Positions 1-6,440 of a stretch of DNA of 15,680 bases are shown piece by piece. A program made the translations under genes and the position numbers. The notes below the pieces were generated by a model. That model was given only the letters and a program-made list of their open reading frames with translations. It ran no database searches and was not told the origin of the DNA. Each line of letters begins with the position of its first letter. The stretch's first letter is position 1. The DNA is from JBKBXU01 sp046313675. GTDB taxonomy: Bacteria > Bacteroidota > Bacteroidia > Cytophagales > Cytophagaceae. The stretch is from assembly GCA_046313675.1 (NCBI GenBank), contig JBKBXU010000076.1, positions 1 to 15,680 on the forward strand, given 5' to 3'.

Positions 1-24
1 GGGAAAGAAAGGAGAAGATTGACT

Positions 25-465
25 ATGAAAGAACAGAAAGAAGTAGTTTCAACCGTAAACGATCTTATTGAAGTTTGCAATGAACGGATTCAGGGCTATC
101 GAACAGCATCAAAAGATGTTAAAGATCGTGAACTGAGTTCATTGTTTGAGCAGTATGCAAGGCAAACGGAAGATTTTATTAAGGAACTGGTTCCTTATAG
201 TGATGAAACTAATCCGGAAGAAATAGGGACAAGGTTTGTGGGGAATACCTTTAAAATGTGGATGGATTTGAAGGCTGCCATAACCAATGGTGGAAAAGAA
301 GCCATGTTGGGAGCCTGTGTGACAGGTGAAGATGCAGCCATAAGGTCTTATGAAAATAACCTTGAAGAAAATCTGCCAAATGAGGTTCGAAATATTATCG
401 TAAAACAGTTGGGAGAAATTAAAAGTGCATTTGCAAATATCAAAGCAAAAAAAGACGCACTTTAA
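25..465 (+). CDS. PA2169 family four-helix-bundle protein (DUF2383)
   Basis: The 146-residue product is almost all helical and rich in Glu, Lys and Asn. It matches the DUF2383/PA2169 family of ferritin-like four-helix bundles: an N-terminal helix with NDLIEVCNERIQGY, a helix around EQYARQTEDFIKEL, and a later helix carrying GEDAAIRSYENNL. The function of the family is unknown; stress or envelope roles have been suggested. I chose the ATG at 25 because an AGGAG-like site (positions 10-14) lies about 10 bases before it. A TTG at 19 in the same frame is only four bases from that site. There is no signal peptide, so a cytoplasmic location is likely. The gene ends in front of a hairpin terminator and converges on the SRAP gene. 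Family assignment is fairly sure; biochemical role unknown. Confidence 0.85.
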   Translation: MKEQKEVVSTVNDLIEVCNERIQGYRTASKDVKDRELSSLFEQYARQTEDFIKELVPYSDETNPEEIGTRFVGNTFKMWMDLKAAITNGGKEAMLGACVTGEDAAIRSYENNLEENLPNEVRNIIVKQLGEIKSAFANIKAKKDAL

Positions 466-490
466 TCTTGCAACAATGAATACATGGAAA

Positions 491-517
491 ATGCCGCTCA
501 TGGAGCGGTATTTTTTT
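491..517 (+). terminator. Hairpin terminator after the DUF2383 gene
   Basis: CCGCTC (494-499) pairs with GAGCGG (503-508) around the loop ATG, extended by weaker pairs on both sides, and is followed by TATTTTTTT. It is a classic intrinsic terminator for the plus-strand gene. It lies between two convergent genes; on the minus strand the T run after the stem is short, so it may serve the SRAP transcript less well. Confidence 0.85.
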
Positions 518-519
518 AT

Positions 520-1218
520 TTACATATCAAATAGAAAGAAGGTTTCCCCCGGGTATATTTTTGGAGCTACCTGAATGCACTCTGGTGTATCGTAATCAGG
601 CTTGTCTACACTTTTGTGTGTTTTGTAATAGCTCATTTTGTTTCCGTCATAGGGGACAACCATCGCTGAAATTTCCTCTTCCTGTAACTTCTCATTTAAC
701 CAGTTTTGCTCCTGAGAAGGATCAAGTATAAAGGGCATGCGGTCAAATAGTTCGCCTACCAGCGAATTGGCCGGGGTCGTAATAATGGTAAAGGTGTGTA
801 CCAGATCGCCATCATAATTCTCCCAGGAATCCCATAGTCCTGCAAAAGAGAAGATTTGGTCATTGGACAGGGTTATTCTATATGGATTTTTTTGTTTTCC
901 TTCTTTTTTCCACTCGTAATATCCATCAGCAGGAATAAGACATCGTTGATTTTTGGCAATTTGTTTGAAAGGTGCTTTCGTTAAAAAATGCTCCGCTTTT
1001 GCATTGATGTGATTAAATCCTACCGACTCATTCATTGACCAATTAGGGATTAGGCCCCAACGGCAGAAACGTATTTCAGTAGGAGCATCACTGCAAATTA
1101 CAGGCATGGTCTGGCCAGGAGCCACATTGTAACGGGGTTTAAAATCTACAGACTGCTTTATTTGGTACCTTTCGGTAATTTTTTGACCTGTTTGAGCTAA
1201 TGAATATCGTCCACACAT
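520..1218 (-). CDS. SRAP domain protein (YedK/HMCES type), abasic-site DNA-protein crosslinking
   Basis: SRAP proteins bind abasic sites in single-stranded DNA and form a covalent thiazolidine link through Cys2 once the initiator Met is removed. This 232-residue protein is full length for the family. It starts MCGRYS, giving Cys2, and has RYNVAPGQ at 29-36, the conserved Asn at N72 (HINAKAE) and the conserved Glu at E102 in PADGYYEW. The motif normally read as HxRMP is FDRMP here: residue 158 is Phe where the family has an active-site His. The codon is TTT, so a single base error cannot turn it into a His codon. The gene follows the hydrolase gene by 42 bases on the same strand and may share its transcript. 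No SOS-type operator was recognised. Family call is certain; whether it still acts on abasic sites as usual is open. Confidence 0.95.
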   Translation of the reverse strand: MCGRYSLAQTGQKITERYQIKQSVDFKPRYNVAPGQTMPVICSDAPTEIRFCRWGLIPNWSMNESVGFNHINAKAEHFLTKAPFKQIAKNQRCLIPADGYYEWKKEGKQKNPYRITLSNDQIFSFAGLWDSWENYDGDLVHTFTIITTPANSLVGELFDRMPFILDPSQEQNWLNEKLQEEEISAMVVPYDGNKMSYYKTHKSVDKPDYDTPECIQVAPKIYPGETFFLFDM

Positions 1219-1260
1219 GTTAGGAATCTGTATAATTGTGATTTAAAGCAGACATTAAAA

Positions 1261-2232
1261 TTAACGATTATTTAAAAGAAATTCAATAGCTCTTTTTTCA
1301 GACCAGTAAATACCTTCTTGGTTTTTTTCATAAAAACCGCAATGTCCACCTGAAGAGGGAGTTTCAAGATAAATAAATTTACTTTCTTTTGCTTCTTTGT
1401 ACGGGTAACATTGAGGAGCCAGAAAAGGATCGTTTTTTGCAGTTACAATCAACGTGGGTTTATTAATGTTTTTCAGATAAAATATTGAGCTGTTTTTTGT
1501 CCAGTATTCTATAGCATCCTTATAGCCGTTGACAGGAGCAGTGAATAAGGTGTCAAATTGCATAAAATTACTTATTTTATTAAATTCCAATGCATTGCAT
1601 TGCTCCGGCCATAGCAGAGATTTTTCCTTTATTTTTTGCTCCAGACTATGCAGAAAACGTCTCATATAAATACGGCTTTTGAATTTGGCCAGGTGGTGAG
1701 CACCTGACTCGAGATGGCATGGCACAGAGAATGTAACTGAATTGATGACCTGTATAGGAACTTTGTCTGGATTTTCACCGAGGTATTTAAGGACAATATT
1801 TCCTCCGACACTAAAGCCGATTAAGGTAATATTCTTGTATGAATGATTATTTAACACATGGTTTATGACATAGTGTAGATCATTGGTTTCTCCACTATGG
1901 TAAGACTTAAGGTGTTTGTTGTTTTCTCCACTGCATCCGCGGTAGTTCCATGCCAGAACATCAAAACCCTGCATATTCATGGCTCGAACCATTCCCAAAA
2001 CGTATGGCCGGTATGAATCGCCCTCCAGGCCATGAGATAGTATAATCAGGTGCTCAGAGTTATGTGGCCTGGACCAGTCCAGGTCTAAAAAATCCTGATC
2101 AGGGGTAGTAATACGGATTCTTTCATAACAAACATTGCCCACTCTGCGAAACAAAGCGGGCAATATGGTTTGTAAATGTCTTGAAAACAGATAAAACGGT
2201 GATTTGTAATCTGATTTCTCTATTATAGGCAT
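1261..2232 (-). CDS. YheT-type alpha/beta hydrolase
   Basis: This 323-residue protein belongs to the YheT (COG0429) group of alpha/beta hydrolases, putative esterases of unknown natural substrate. The family start SRHLQTILPALFRR is at 17-30, the oxyanion-region motif LSHGLEGDSYRPY at 65-77, and the nucleophile elbow GFSVGG at 139-144 with Ser141. The acid is probably Asp268 (TAKNDPF) and the base His297 (SSGGHCGF). The triad is therefore complete. There is no signal peptide, so it should be cytoplasmic. It starts 8 bases after the stop of the DUF1232 gene and is followed by the SRAP gene, which fits one minus-strand operon. Gene family is sure, substrate not known. Confidence 0.93.
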   Translation of the reverse strand: MPIIEKSDYKSPFYLFSRHLQTILPALFRRVGNVCYERIRITTPDQDFLDLDWSRPHNSEHLIILSHGLEGDSYRPYVLGMVRAMNMQGFDVLAWNYRGCSGENNKHLKSYHSGETNDLHYVINHVLNNHSYKNITLIGFSVGGNIVLKYLGENPDKVPIQVINSVTFSVPCHLESGAHHLAKFKSRIYMRRFLHSLEQKIKEKSLLWPEQCNALEFNKISNFMQFDTLFTAPVNGYKDAIEYWTKNSSIFYLKNINKPTLIVTAKNDPFLAPQCYPYKEAKESKFIYLETPSSGGHCGFYEKNQEGIYWSEKRAIEFLLNNR

Positions 2233-2240
2233 TTTTTTTT

Positions 2241-2702
2241 CTAAGCAGGTTCGGAAATCATCTTATTGCTTGATTCCCATTCCTGAAATTTAACTACTTC
2301 ATCGTTTGCGGTTTTAATGAACCATGCCAATACAGCCAGATCATCAATCGCTCCAAACACCGGTGTATTGTCAGGCACAAGGTCGTAAGGAGAAATCATA
2401 TAAACAAGAGCTCCTGCCAAAATTAATAATTTATATGTTGGAAGCTCATTATATTCACCCTTCATGCTGGCAGCCGTCAAACGCACCAGTGTACCTATTT
2501 TATCCCAGGCATCTGCGATCGTTTTTTGCCCACTTTCGTTGGTGGCTTTGTTGTAATGCTCTGTTATAATTGCATTTAACTTTTCCGGGTTCCTGGCATA
2601 ATGTACAAACAACTCCTTAAATTTTTCAAAGCGCAGTGACTTTTTAAAAATCTTTTGAGCTTTTCCCTTCAACTTTTCTATTCCTGCTTCTATTGTACTC
2701 AT
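2241..2702 (-). CDS. YkvA/DUF1232 family membrane-associated protein
   Basis: The C-terminal half carries the DUF1232 signature: a hydrophobic segment, then SPYDLVPDNTPVFGAIDD and a second hydrophobic stretch ending in WFIKTAND. The N-terminal part (about residues 1-65) is a basic helical region. I chose the ATG at 2702 (MSTIEAGIEKL) rather than an upstream GTG or TTG frame extension, because the extension (KKK-rich, starting in the AT-rich leader) looks non-coding. The resulting protein is 153 residues. DUF1232 proteins are small and probably membrane associated; no molecular function is established. It is the first gene of the likely minus-strand group with the hydrolase and SRAP genes, and is divergent from hisG. 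Confidence 0.88.
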   Translation of the reverse strand: MSTIEAGIEKLKGKAQKIFKKSLRFEKFKELFVHYARNPEKLNAIITEHYNKATNESGQKTIADAWDKIGTLVRLTAASMKGEYNELPTYKLLILAGALVYMISPYDLVPDNTPVFGAIDDLAVLAWFIKTANDEVVKFQEWESSNKMISEPA

Positions 2703-2864
2703 AATAGTATTTTTCTTTTTCACTAACAAACAACACACAATACTATGCTACATATAAATAATGATCTTGAATGCAAAATTGTTATCAGCCGGGCTTTTTT
2801 ATATTTTTTACCTGCGTGCAAGAAATTATATTAAAAATAAACCTAATTATCAGTGGTTATTTTT

Positions 2865-2872
2865 TAATTTTG
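2865..2872 (+). promoter_or_regulatory. Possible -7 promoter box for hisG
   Basis: TAATTTTG matches the Bacteroidota -7 consensus TAnnTTTG exactly and lies 23 bases before the hisG ATG, giving a leader of about 20 bases. No TTG -33 element is seen at the usual 17-23 base spacing, so this is tentative. No attenuator or leader peptide rich in His codons was found. Confidence 0.35.
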
Positions 2873-2895
2873 AGTTTCTTTTACAAGCATATTAT

Positions 2896-3756
2896 ATGGA
2901 AAAAATATTACGACTTGCCGTACAGAAATCAGGCAGGCTTAGCGAAGATTCTCTTAAACTGATTAAAGAGTGTGGTATTGATATAAGTAATGGAGGAAGT
3001 TCTCTTCGCTCTTTATCCACCAATTTTCCTATAGAGGTATTGTACCTGAGGGATGATGATATTCCCGGTTATGTAGCTGATGGGGTAGCTGACATTGGAA
3101 TTGTTGGTGAGAATGTATTGGTTGAAAAAAGTAAGAATACAGAAATTGTTGAACGACTTGGTTTTTCAAAATGCCGTTTATCTATAGGGGTTCCAAAAGC
3201 AATGGATTACAAAGGCGTTAATGACCTAGACGGGAAGAAAATTGCTACATCCTATCCTAACATTTTATCATCCTTTCTAAAGGAGAACAAGGTGTCTGCC
3301 AGTATACATGAAATAAGCGGATCTGTAGAGATTGCTCCCGGTATAGGGTTGTCCGATGCTGTTTGTGATATAGTTAGTTCTGGTAGTACATTGATAAGCA
3401 ATGGCTTGAAAGAAGCGGAAGTGGTGTTTAAATCTGAAGCTCTGCTTATCGCCTGTCCTGATTTGTCAGATGAAAAGCGGGTAATTCTTGATGATCTTCT
3501 TTTTAGAATGAAAGCCGTTCGGAGAGCAAGAAACACCAAATATATTTTGCTTAATGCTCCAAACAAATCTTTGGATGAAATCATCAGCCTGTTGCCAGGG
3601 GTAAAAAGCCCTACCGTCATGCCACTTGCCACAGAAGGCTGGAGTTCACTGCATTCTGTGGTAAATGAAAATGATTTTTGGCAGATTATTGAAAAATTAA
3701 GAAAGGCCGGTGCTGAGGGTATACTTGTATTACCAATTGAAAAAATCATTCAATGA
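2896..3756 (+). CDS. hisG: ATP phosphoribosyltransferase, long form
   Basis: HisG joins ATP and PRPP to give phosphoribosyl-ATP, the first and feedback-controlled step of histidine synthesis. The protein of 286 residues is the long form, with a catalytic domain (about 1-210) and a C-terminal ACT-like regulatory domain (about 213-286) that binds histidine, so no HisZ partner is needed. Visible motifs are LAVQKSGRL at 7-15, LRDDDIP at 51-57, and the PRPP-binding stretch GLSDAVCDIVSSGSTL at 151-166. The frame stays open upstream to 2761, but the extra 45 residues do not resemble any HisG; MEKILRLAVQKSGRL is the normal start. Its stop overlaps the hisD start by four bases (ATGA), so translation is probably coupled. 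Confidence 0.97.
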   Translation: MEKILRLAVQKSGRLSEDSLKLIKECGIDISNGGSSLRSLSTNFPIEVLYLRDDDIPGYVADGVADIGIVGENVLVEKSKNTEIVERLGFSKCRLSIGVPKAMDYKGVNDLDGKKIATSYPNILSSFLKENKVSASIHEISGSVEIAPGIGLSDAVCDIVSSGSTLISNGLKEAEVVFKSEALLIACPDLSDEKRVILDDLLFRMKAVRRARNTKYILLNAPNKSLDEIISLLPGVKSPTVMPLATEGWSSLHSVVNENDFWQIIEKLRKAGAEGILVLPIEKIIQ

Positions 3757-5033
3757 AAATAATTGAATATCCAGAAAAGAAAGATTGGAAGGAGATTCTT
3801 CAGCGTCCGGTAATGGACGCAGGATCTCTGGAAGGCGTTGTTAATGAAATTTTAACTAAAGTTAAAACCGGAGGAGACTCTGCTTTAAAAGAATTTTCTT
3901 TAAAATTCGATAAAGCTGAAATCACAGATTTTCTGGTTTCTGAAAAAGAATTACGGGAAGCTGGTCAAAGAGTTTCTGAGGATTTGAAAGCGGCCATGAA
4001 AGTTGCTAAAAATAATATTGAGAAATTTCATGGAAAGCAGCATGAGATATTTGATCCTGTAGAAACAACCCAAGGGGTAAAGTGTTGGAGAAAAAGTATA
4101 GGTATTGAAAAGGTTGGTTTATATATTCCGGGAGGCTCAGCGCCTTTATTTTCAACTATATTAATGTTGGCTGTTCCTGCTAACCTGGCCGGTTGTAAGG
4201 AAATTGTGCTTTGTACACCTCCTTCCGCTGATGGTTCTGTTCATCCGGCTATACTATATGCAGCTTCCTTGACGGGAATATCGAAATTCTATAAAGTAGG
4301 AGGGGCTCAGGCTATTGGTGCCATGGCTTTTGGAACGGAAAGCATTCCCAAAGTATTTAAAATTTTTGGCCCTGGAAACCAGTATGTGACCATGGCAAAG
4401 CAACTGGTCAGTAAATCAGGGGTAGCTATAGACATGCCTGCAGGCCCTTCTGAAGTGGCTGTTGTGGCAGATAAATTTGCCCATGCTGAATTCGTTGCCG
4501 CAGATATCTTGTCTCAGGCAGAACATGGAGTGGATAGCCATGCATTGGTGGTTTCAGACGATAAAAACCTGTTAGAAAATGTTCTCACAGAGGTTGAAAA
4601 ACAACTGCAAATTCTCCCAAGAAAAGATTTGGCAAAAATTTCCTTACAGAAAAGTAAAGCTGTCCTCCTTCGGGATCTTGATGAGGCGATGGATCTTATT
4701 AACGAATATGCTCCCGAACATTTGATTATTCAGGTTAAAGGATATGAACGCCTGATCGATAAAGTTATTAATGCAGGATCTGTTTTTCTTGGCAATTATA
4801 CGCCGGAAGCCGCAGGTGATTATGCTTCTGGAACGAATCATACGCTGCCTACCAATGGTTATGCTACGGCTTATTCAGGTGTTTCCCTGGATTCGTTTGT
4901 TCGGAAGGTTACTTTTCAGGAAATTAATGCGTCCGGCCTCAAAGAGCTTGGTCCTGTGATAGAAATCATGGCTGAAGCAGAACAGCTTATTGCTCATAAA
5001 AATGCTGTTACTGTTCGCCTGAAAAGTCTGTAA
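3753..5033 (+). CDS. hisD: Histidinol dehydrogenase
   Basis: HisD oxidises histidinol to histidine in two NAD-dependent steps, the end of the pathway. The 426-residue length is normal. Zinc ligands are all present: Gln255 and His258 (LSQAEHG), Asp356 (AAGDYASGTNH) and His415 (QLIAHKNA). The catalytic pair Glu322-His323 lies in YAPEHL, and the nucleotide-binding region has FGPGNQYV (205-212) and DMPAGPSEV (227-235). The gene overlaps hisG by four bases. Behind it the strand switches at once, with the next gene's stop only one base away, so the other his genes must lie elsewhere. No terminator is seen between the two convergent stops. Confidence 0.98.
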   Translation: MKIIEYPEKKDWKEILQRPVMDAGSLEGVVNEILTKVKTGGDSALKEFSLKFDKAEITDFLVSEKELREAGQRVSEDLKAAMKVAKNNIEKFHGKQHEIFDPVETTQGVKCWRKSIGIEKVGLYIPGGSAPLFSTILMLAVPANLAGCKEIVLCTPPSADGSVHPAILYAASLTGISKFYKVGGAQAIGAMAFGTESIPKVFKIFGPGNQYVTMAKQLVSKSGVAIDMPAGPSEVAVVADKFAHAEFVAADILSQAEHGVDSHALVVSDDKNLLENVLTEVEKQLQILPRKDLAKISLQKSKAVLLRDLDEAMDLINEYAPEHLIIQVKGYERLIDKVINAGSVFLGNYTPEAAGDYASGTNHTLPTNGYATAYSGVSLDSFVRKVTFQEINASGLKELGPVIEIMAEAEQLIAHKNAVTVRLKSL

Positions 5034-5034
5034 A

Positions 5035-5487
5035 TTAGCAGAACAGCTCTTTACACTTTTCTTCCCGAAATTTGAAAATGCTTTTCAGGTCCCGGTTTAC
5101 GACCAGGTGGAAGATTATTGGCTCAAGAAAAAATCCAGGTACTTTATAGCGGATGATGTCGGTCATTTCTGTACCATTATTTTTTGATACAAAGATGTGC
5201 TGGTGTTCCCATAAAAGATAAGGCCCCTTTACCTGAATATCTGTAAATTTTCGATTTTCTTCAAAATTAGTTATTTTAGTTAGCCATTTTATGGGAATGC
5301 CATATAGTTTAATTTGATATTCGATGAGCGTTCCTGTTTCTATTACCAATGGCCATGGTTTATTATTCTTAAAACGCAGGTGGGGTGGGGTTAGAACATT
5401 TAAATTTTCCGGCCTGCTAAAAAAATCAAAAACTTCTTCAATAGGTTTGTTCAGAAAAATTGTCCGTTTTAAGGTTCGTGTTTTCAT
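5035..5487 (-). CDS. SRPBCC (START/polyketide cyclase-like) protein
   Basis: The 150-residue protein fits a single SRPBCC fold: an N-terminal strand (TLKRTIFLNKPIEEVFDFF), then SRPENLNVLTPPHLRFK, a run of strands, and a C-terminal helix around LVVNRDLKSIFKFREEKCKEL. Proteins of this shape, often labelled as cell-division inhibitor or coenzyme Q-binding-like, hold hydrophobic ligands in a cavity. The ligand cannot be read from the sequence. There is no signal peptide. The gene stands alone on the minus strand, convergent with hisD and divergent from the cold-shock gene. Fold call is good, function unknown. Confidence 0.85.
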   Translation of the reverse strand: MKTRTLKRTIFLNKPIEEVFDFFSRPENLNVLTPPHLRFKNNKPWPLVIETGTLIEYQIKLYGIPIKWLTKITNFEENRKFTDIQVKGPYLLWEHQHIFVSKNNGTEMTDIIRYKVPGFFLEPIIFHLVVNRDLKSIFKFREEKCKELFC

Positions 5488-5517
5488 GTTCTTATAACAA
5501 GGGGAAATAAAAACGGT

Positions 5518-5547
5518 TTTGAAATTATGTCTATATGGATAACTTTT
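5518..5547 (+). promoter_or_regulatory. Candidate promoter of the cold-shock gene
   Basis: TTTG (5518-5521) and TAACTTTT (5540-5547) stand 18 bases apart, close to the Bacteroidota promoter TTG-N17-23-TAnnTTTG (one mismatch, the last base). Transcription would start near 5553, leaving a leader of about 65 bases before the ATG at 5618. A long AT-rich leader is common for cold-shock genes. Confidence 0.35.
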
Positions 5548-5617
5548 TTAGTTATAACTTAAACATTATTAGCGGCCTTGAGTTTAGATGGTACGTTTTA
5601 TTTTTAATTAATTTATT

Positions 5618-5812
5618 ATGAAAAAAGGCAAAGTAAAATTTTACAATGATTCTAAAGGTTATGGTTTTATTGTAGATGATGATTCACAGAAGGAAATTTT
5701 TGTTCATTCGAGTGGTCTTCTGAACCCAATCAATCAAAATGATAGTGTTCAATTCTCAATTGAGCAGGGTAAAAAAGGGTTAAATGCTGTAAATGTAGAG
5801 GTGATTTCATAA
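5618..5812 (+). CDS. Cold-shock domain protein (CspA family)
   Basis: The 64-residue protein is a single cold-shock domain, a five-stranded barrel that binds single-stranded RNA and DNA and acts as an RNA chaperone. It begins GKVKFYNDSKGYGFI, which contains the RNP1 motif KGYGFI, and has the RNP2 motif IFVHSS at 27-32. The later strands (DSVQFSIEQGKKGLNAVNV) are typical. It is a single-gene unit: divergent from the SRPBCC gene and closed by a strong terminator 31 bases after its stop. Whether it responds to cold cannot be told from sequence. Confidence 0.95.
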   Translation: MKKGKVKFYNDSKGYGFIVDDDSQKEIFVHSSGLLNPINQNDSVQFSIEQGKKGLNAVNVEVIS

Positions 5813-5842
5813 ATATAGTATAGAGGTTTTACAGATTTTCAA

Positions 5843-5879
5843 GTAAAAAAACATGCCCCTGCAAGGCATGTTTTTTTAC
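5843..5879. terminator. Strong bidirectional terminator
   Basis: A perfect 15-bp stem runs from 5843-5857 to 5865-5879, with GC-rich core ACATGCC/GGCATGT, a 7-base loop (CCTGCAA) and A7/T7 tracts on the outside. It can end transcripts from both sides: the cold-shock gene (+) and the membrane-protein gene (-). Confidence 0.92.
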
Positions 5880-5883
5880 CTGG

Positions 5884-5905
5884 ATGCAATAAAGTTCTAT
5901 TGCAT
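5884..5905. repeat. Small inverted repeat beside the terminator
   Basis: ATGCAATA (5884-5891) and TATTGCAT (5898-5905) form a perfect 8-bp stem with a 6-base loop. It lies between the stop of the membrane-protein gene (5914) and the main terminator, so on the minus strand the transcript would carry two hairpins in succession. It may protect the 3' end; this is inference. Confidence 0.6.
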
Positions 5906-5913
5906 ATTTAGGT

Positions 5914-6123
5914 TTAATCTCCATAATTATCTTCGTCATTAATACGATGTATTTTGTCTCGCCTTGGTATCTTTTGAAGCAGCTTAATTAGAAATGGAAG
6001 CATTGTAACTATTATGGCTGTCAAAATTAAGCCTTCTCCCCAATGGATTGTTCTGTAGACAACACCTGCCAGAATTAAAATAATAATCACAACCGCCCCT
6101 ATTATTAATTGTATCTTGCTCAT
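5914..6123 (-). CDS. Small two-helix membrane protein
   Basis: The 69-residue product has two hydrophobic helices (about 4-22 and 31-49) and a charged tail (PRRDKIHRINDEDNYGD). The stretch GVVYRTIHWGEGLIL recalls the first helix region of GldL-like proteins of Bacteroidota, where a helix is followed by an IHW/MHWP motif. The similarity is short and does not make it a gliding-motility protein. The start ATG overlaps the end of the upstream frame (TGA at 6120-6122) as ATGA, which points to translational coupling with the lipoprotein gene before it. Two hairpins follow it. Function unknown. Confidence 0.7.
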   Translation of the reverse strand: MSKIQLIIGAVVIIILILAGVVYRTIHWGEGLILTAIIVTMLPFLIKLLQKIPRRDKIHRINDEDNYGD

Positions 6124-6357
6124 ACCATTCTTATTTTATACCCTTTAATATAAAACAAGGTATATTTAGGAAAGGTTGCATTCAGTTTTAGGTGAGCTAA
6201 TTTGCACCAGGTGTACTTTCTAATCCAGAAAGGCTTTTTCAGATACTTTTCTGCAATTGGATTTGTCGGCGCTTGCGTGGTATTTGTTTCCGGAGGTACA
6301 ACTGTATAAAATGATTCCGAAAACACCAATAAATAGGAGGATTATAAAAATTTTCAT
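6120..6357 (-). pseudogene. Small lipoprotein gene split by a frameshift
   Basis: From the ATG at 6357 the first frame gives MKIFIILLFIGVFGIILYSC, a convincing lipoprotein signal with lipobox LYSC, but it then runs to a stop at 6220-6222 after 45 codons. A second frame, open from a TTG at 6329 down to the TGA at 6120-6122, gives PPETNTTQAPTNP followed by a basic, aromatic tail (KKPFWIRKYTWC and onward) and ends in the ATGA overlap with the next gene. Joining the frames near 6297, by removing one base after the Cys codon, yields a normal-looking small lipoprotein of about 78 residues with a Pro/Thr linker. Either the gene is broken or the assembly has one extra base. Using the TTG start alone would give 69 residues without any export signal, which seems less likely. 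Confidence 0.55.
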
Positions 6358-6359
6358 GG

Positions 6360-6402
6360 CCTATATTTGAATGGTATGATTATCAAACCATTCAAATATA
6401 GG
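6360..6402. repeat. Perfect 16-bp inverted repeat with TAnnTTTG in each arm
   Basis: CCTATATTTGAATGGT (6360-6375) is repeated exactly in inverted form at 6387-6402, with an 11-base spacer. It ends two bases before the lipoprotein ATG (6357) and 35 bases after the amn stop. Each arm contains TATATTTG, an exact match to the Bacteroidota -7 box, one on each strand. It has no T tract next to it, so it is not a typical terminator. It may be an operator, a promoter-covering site or an RNA hairpin that controls the lipoprotein start. Confidence 0.75.
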
Positions 6403-6421
6403 AATGTTTAGGTTGTATTGA

Positions 6422-6440
6422 TAATTGAAATTTTCAATTA
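6422..6440. repeat. Short palindrome over the amn stop codon
   Basis: TAATTGAAA (6422-6430) and TTTCAATTA (6432-6440) form a 9-bp palindrome around one base and include the amn stop codon. It is AT-rich and could arise by chance, but it sits just before the larger inverted repeat in the amn transcript. Confidence 0.4.

Noticed and set aside
2761..2895. 45-residue N-terminal extension of HisG
   Set aside because: It is AT-rich leader translated by chance; HisG homologues start at MEKILRLAVQKSGRL, and a TAnnTTTG box lies inside the stretch.
3252..3749. 165-residue minus-strand frame inside hisG
   Set aside because: It is a reverse-frame shadow of hisG with no recognisable motif and no start context.
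5550..5559. AGTTATAACT palindrome upstream of the cold-shock gene as an operator
   Set aside because: Ten bases of AT-rich palindrome are expected by chance in DNA of this composition.
6220..6357. 45-codon lipoprotein as a complete gene
   Set aside because: After the Cys the frame gives a short unstructured tail, while another frame gives a better mature part ending in a coupled overlap; I prefer the frameshift reading, though this is not proved.
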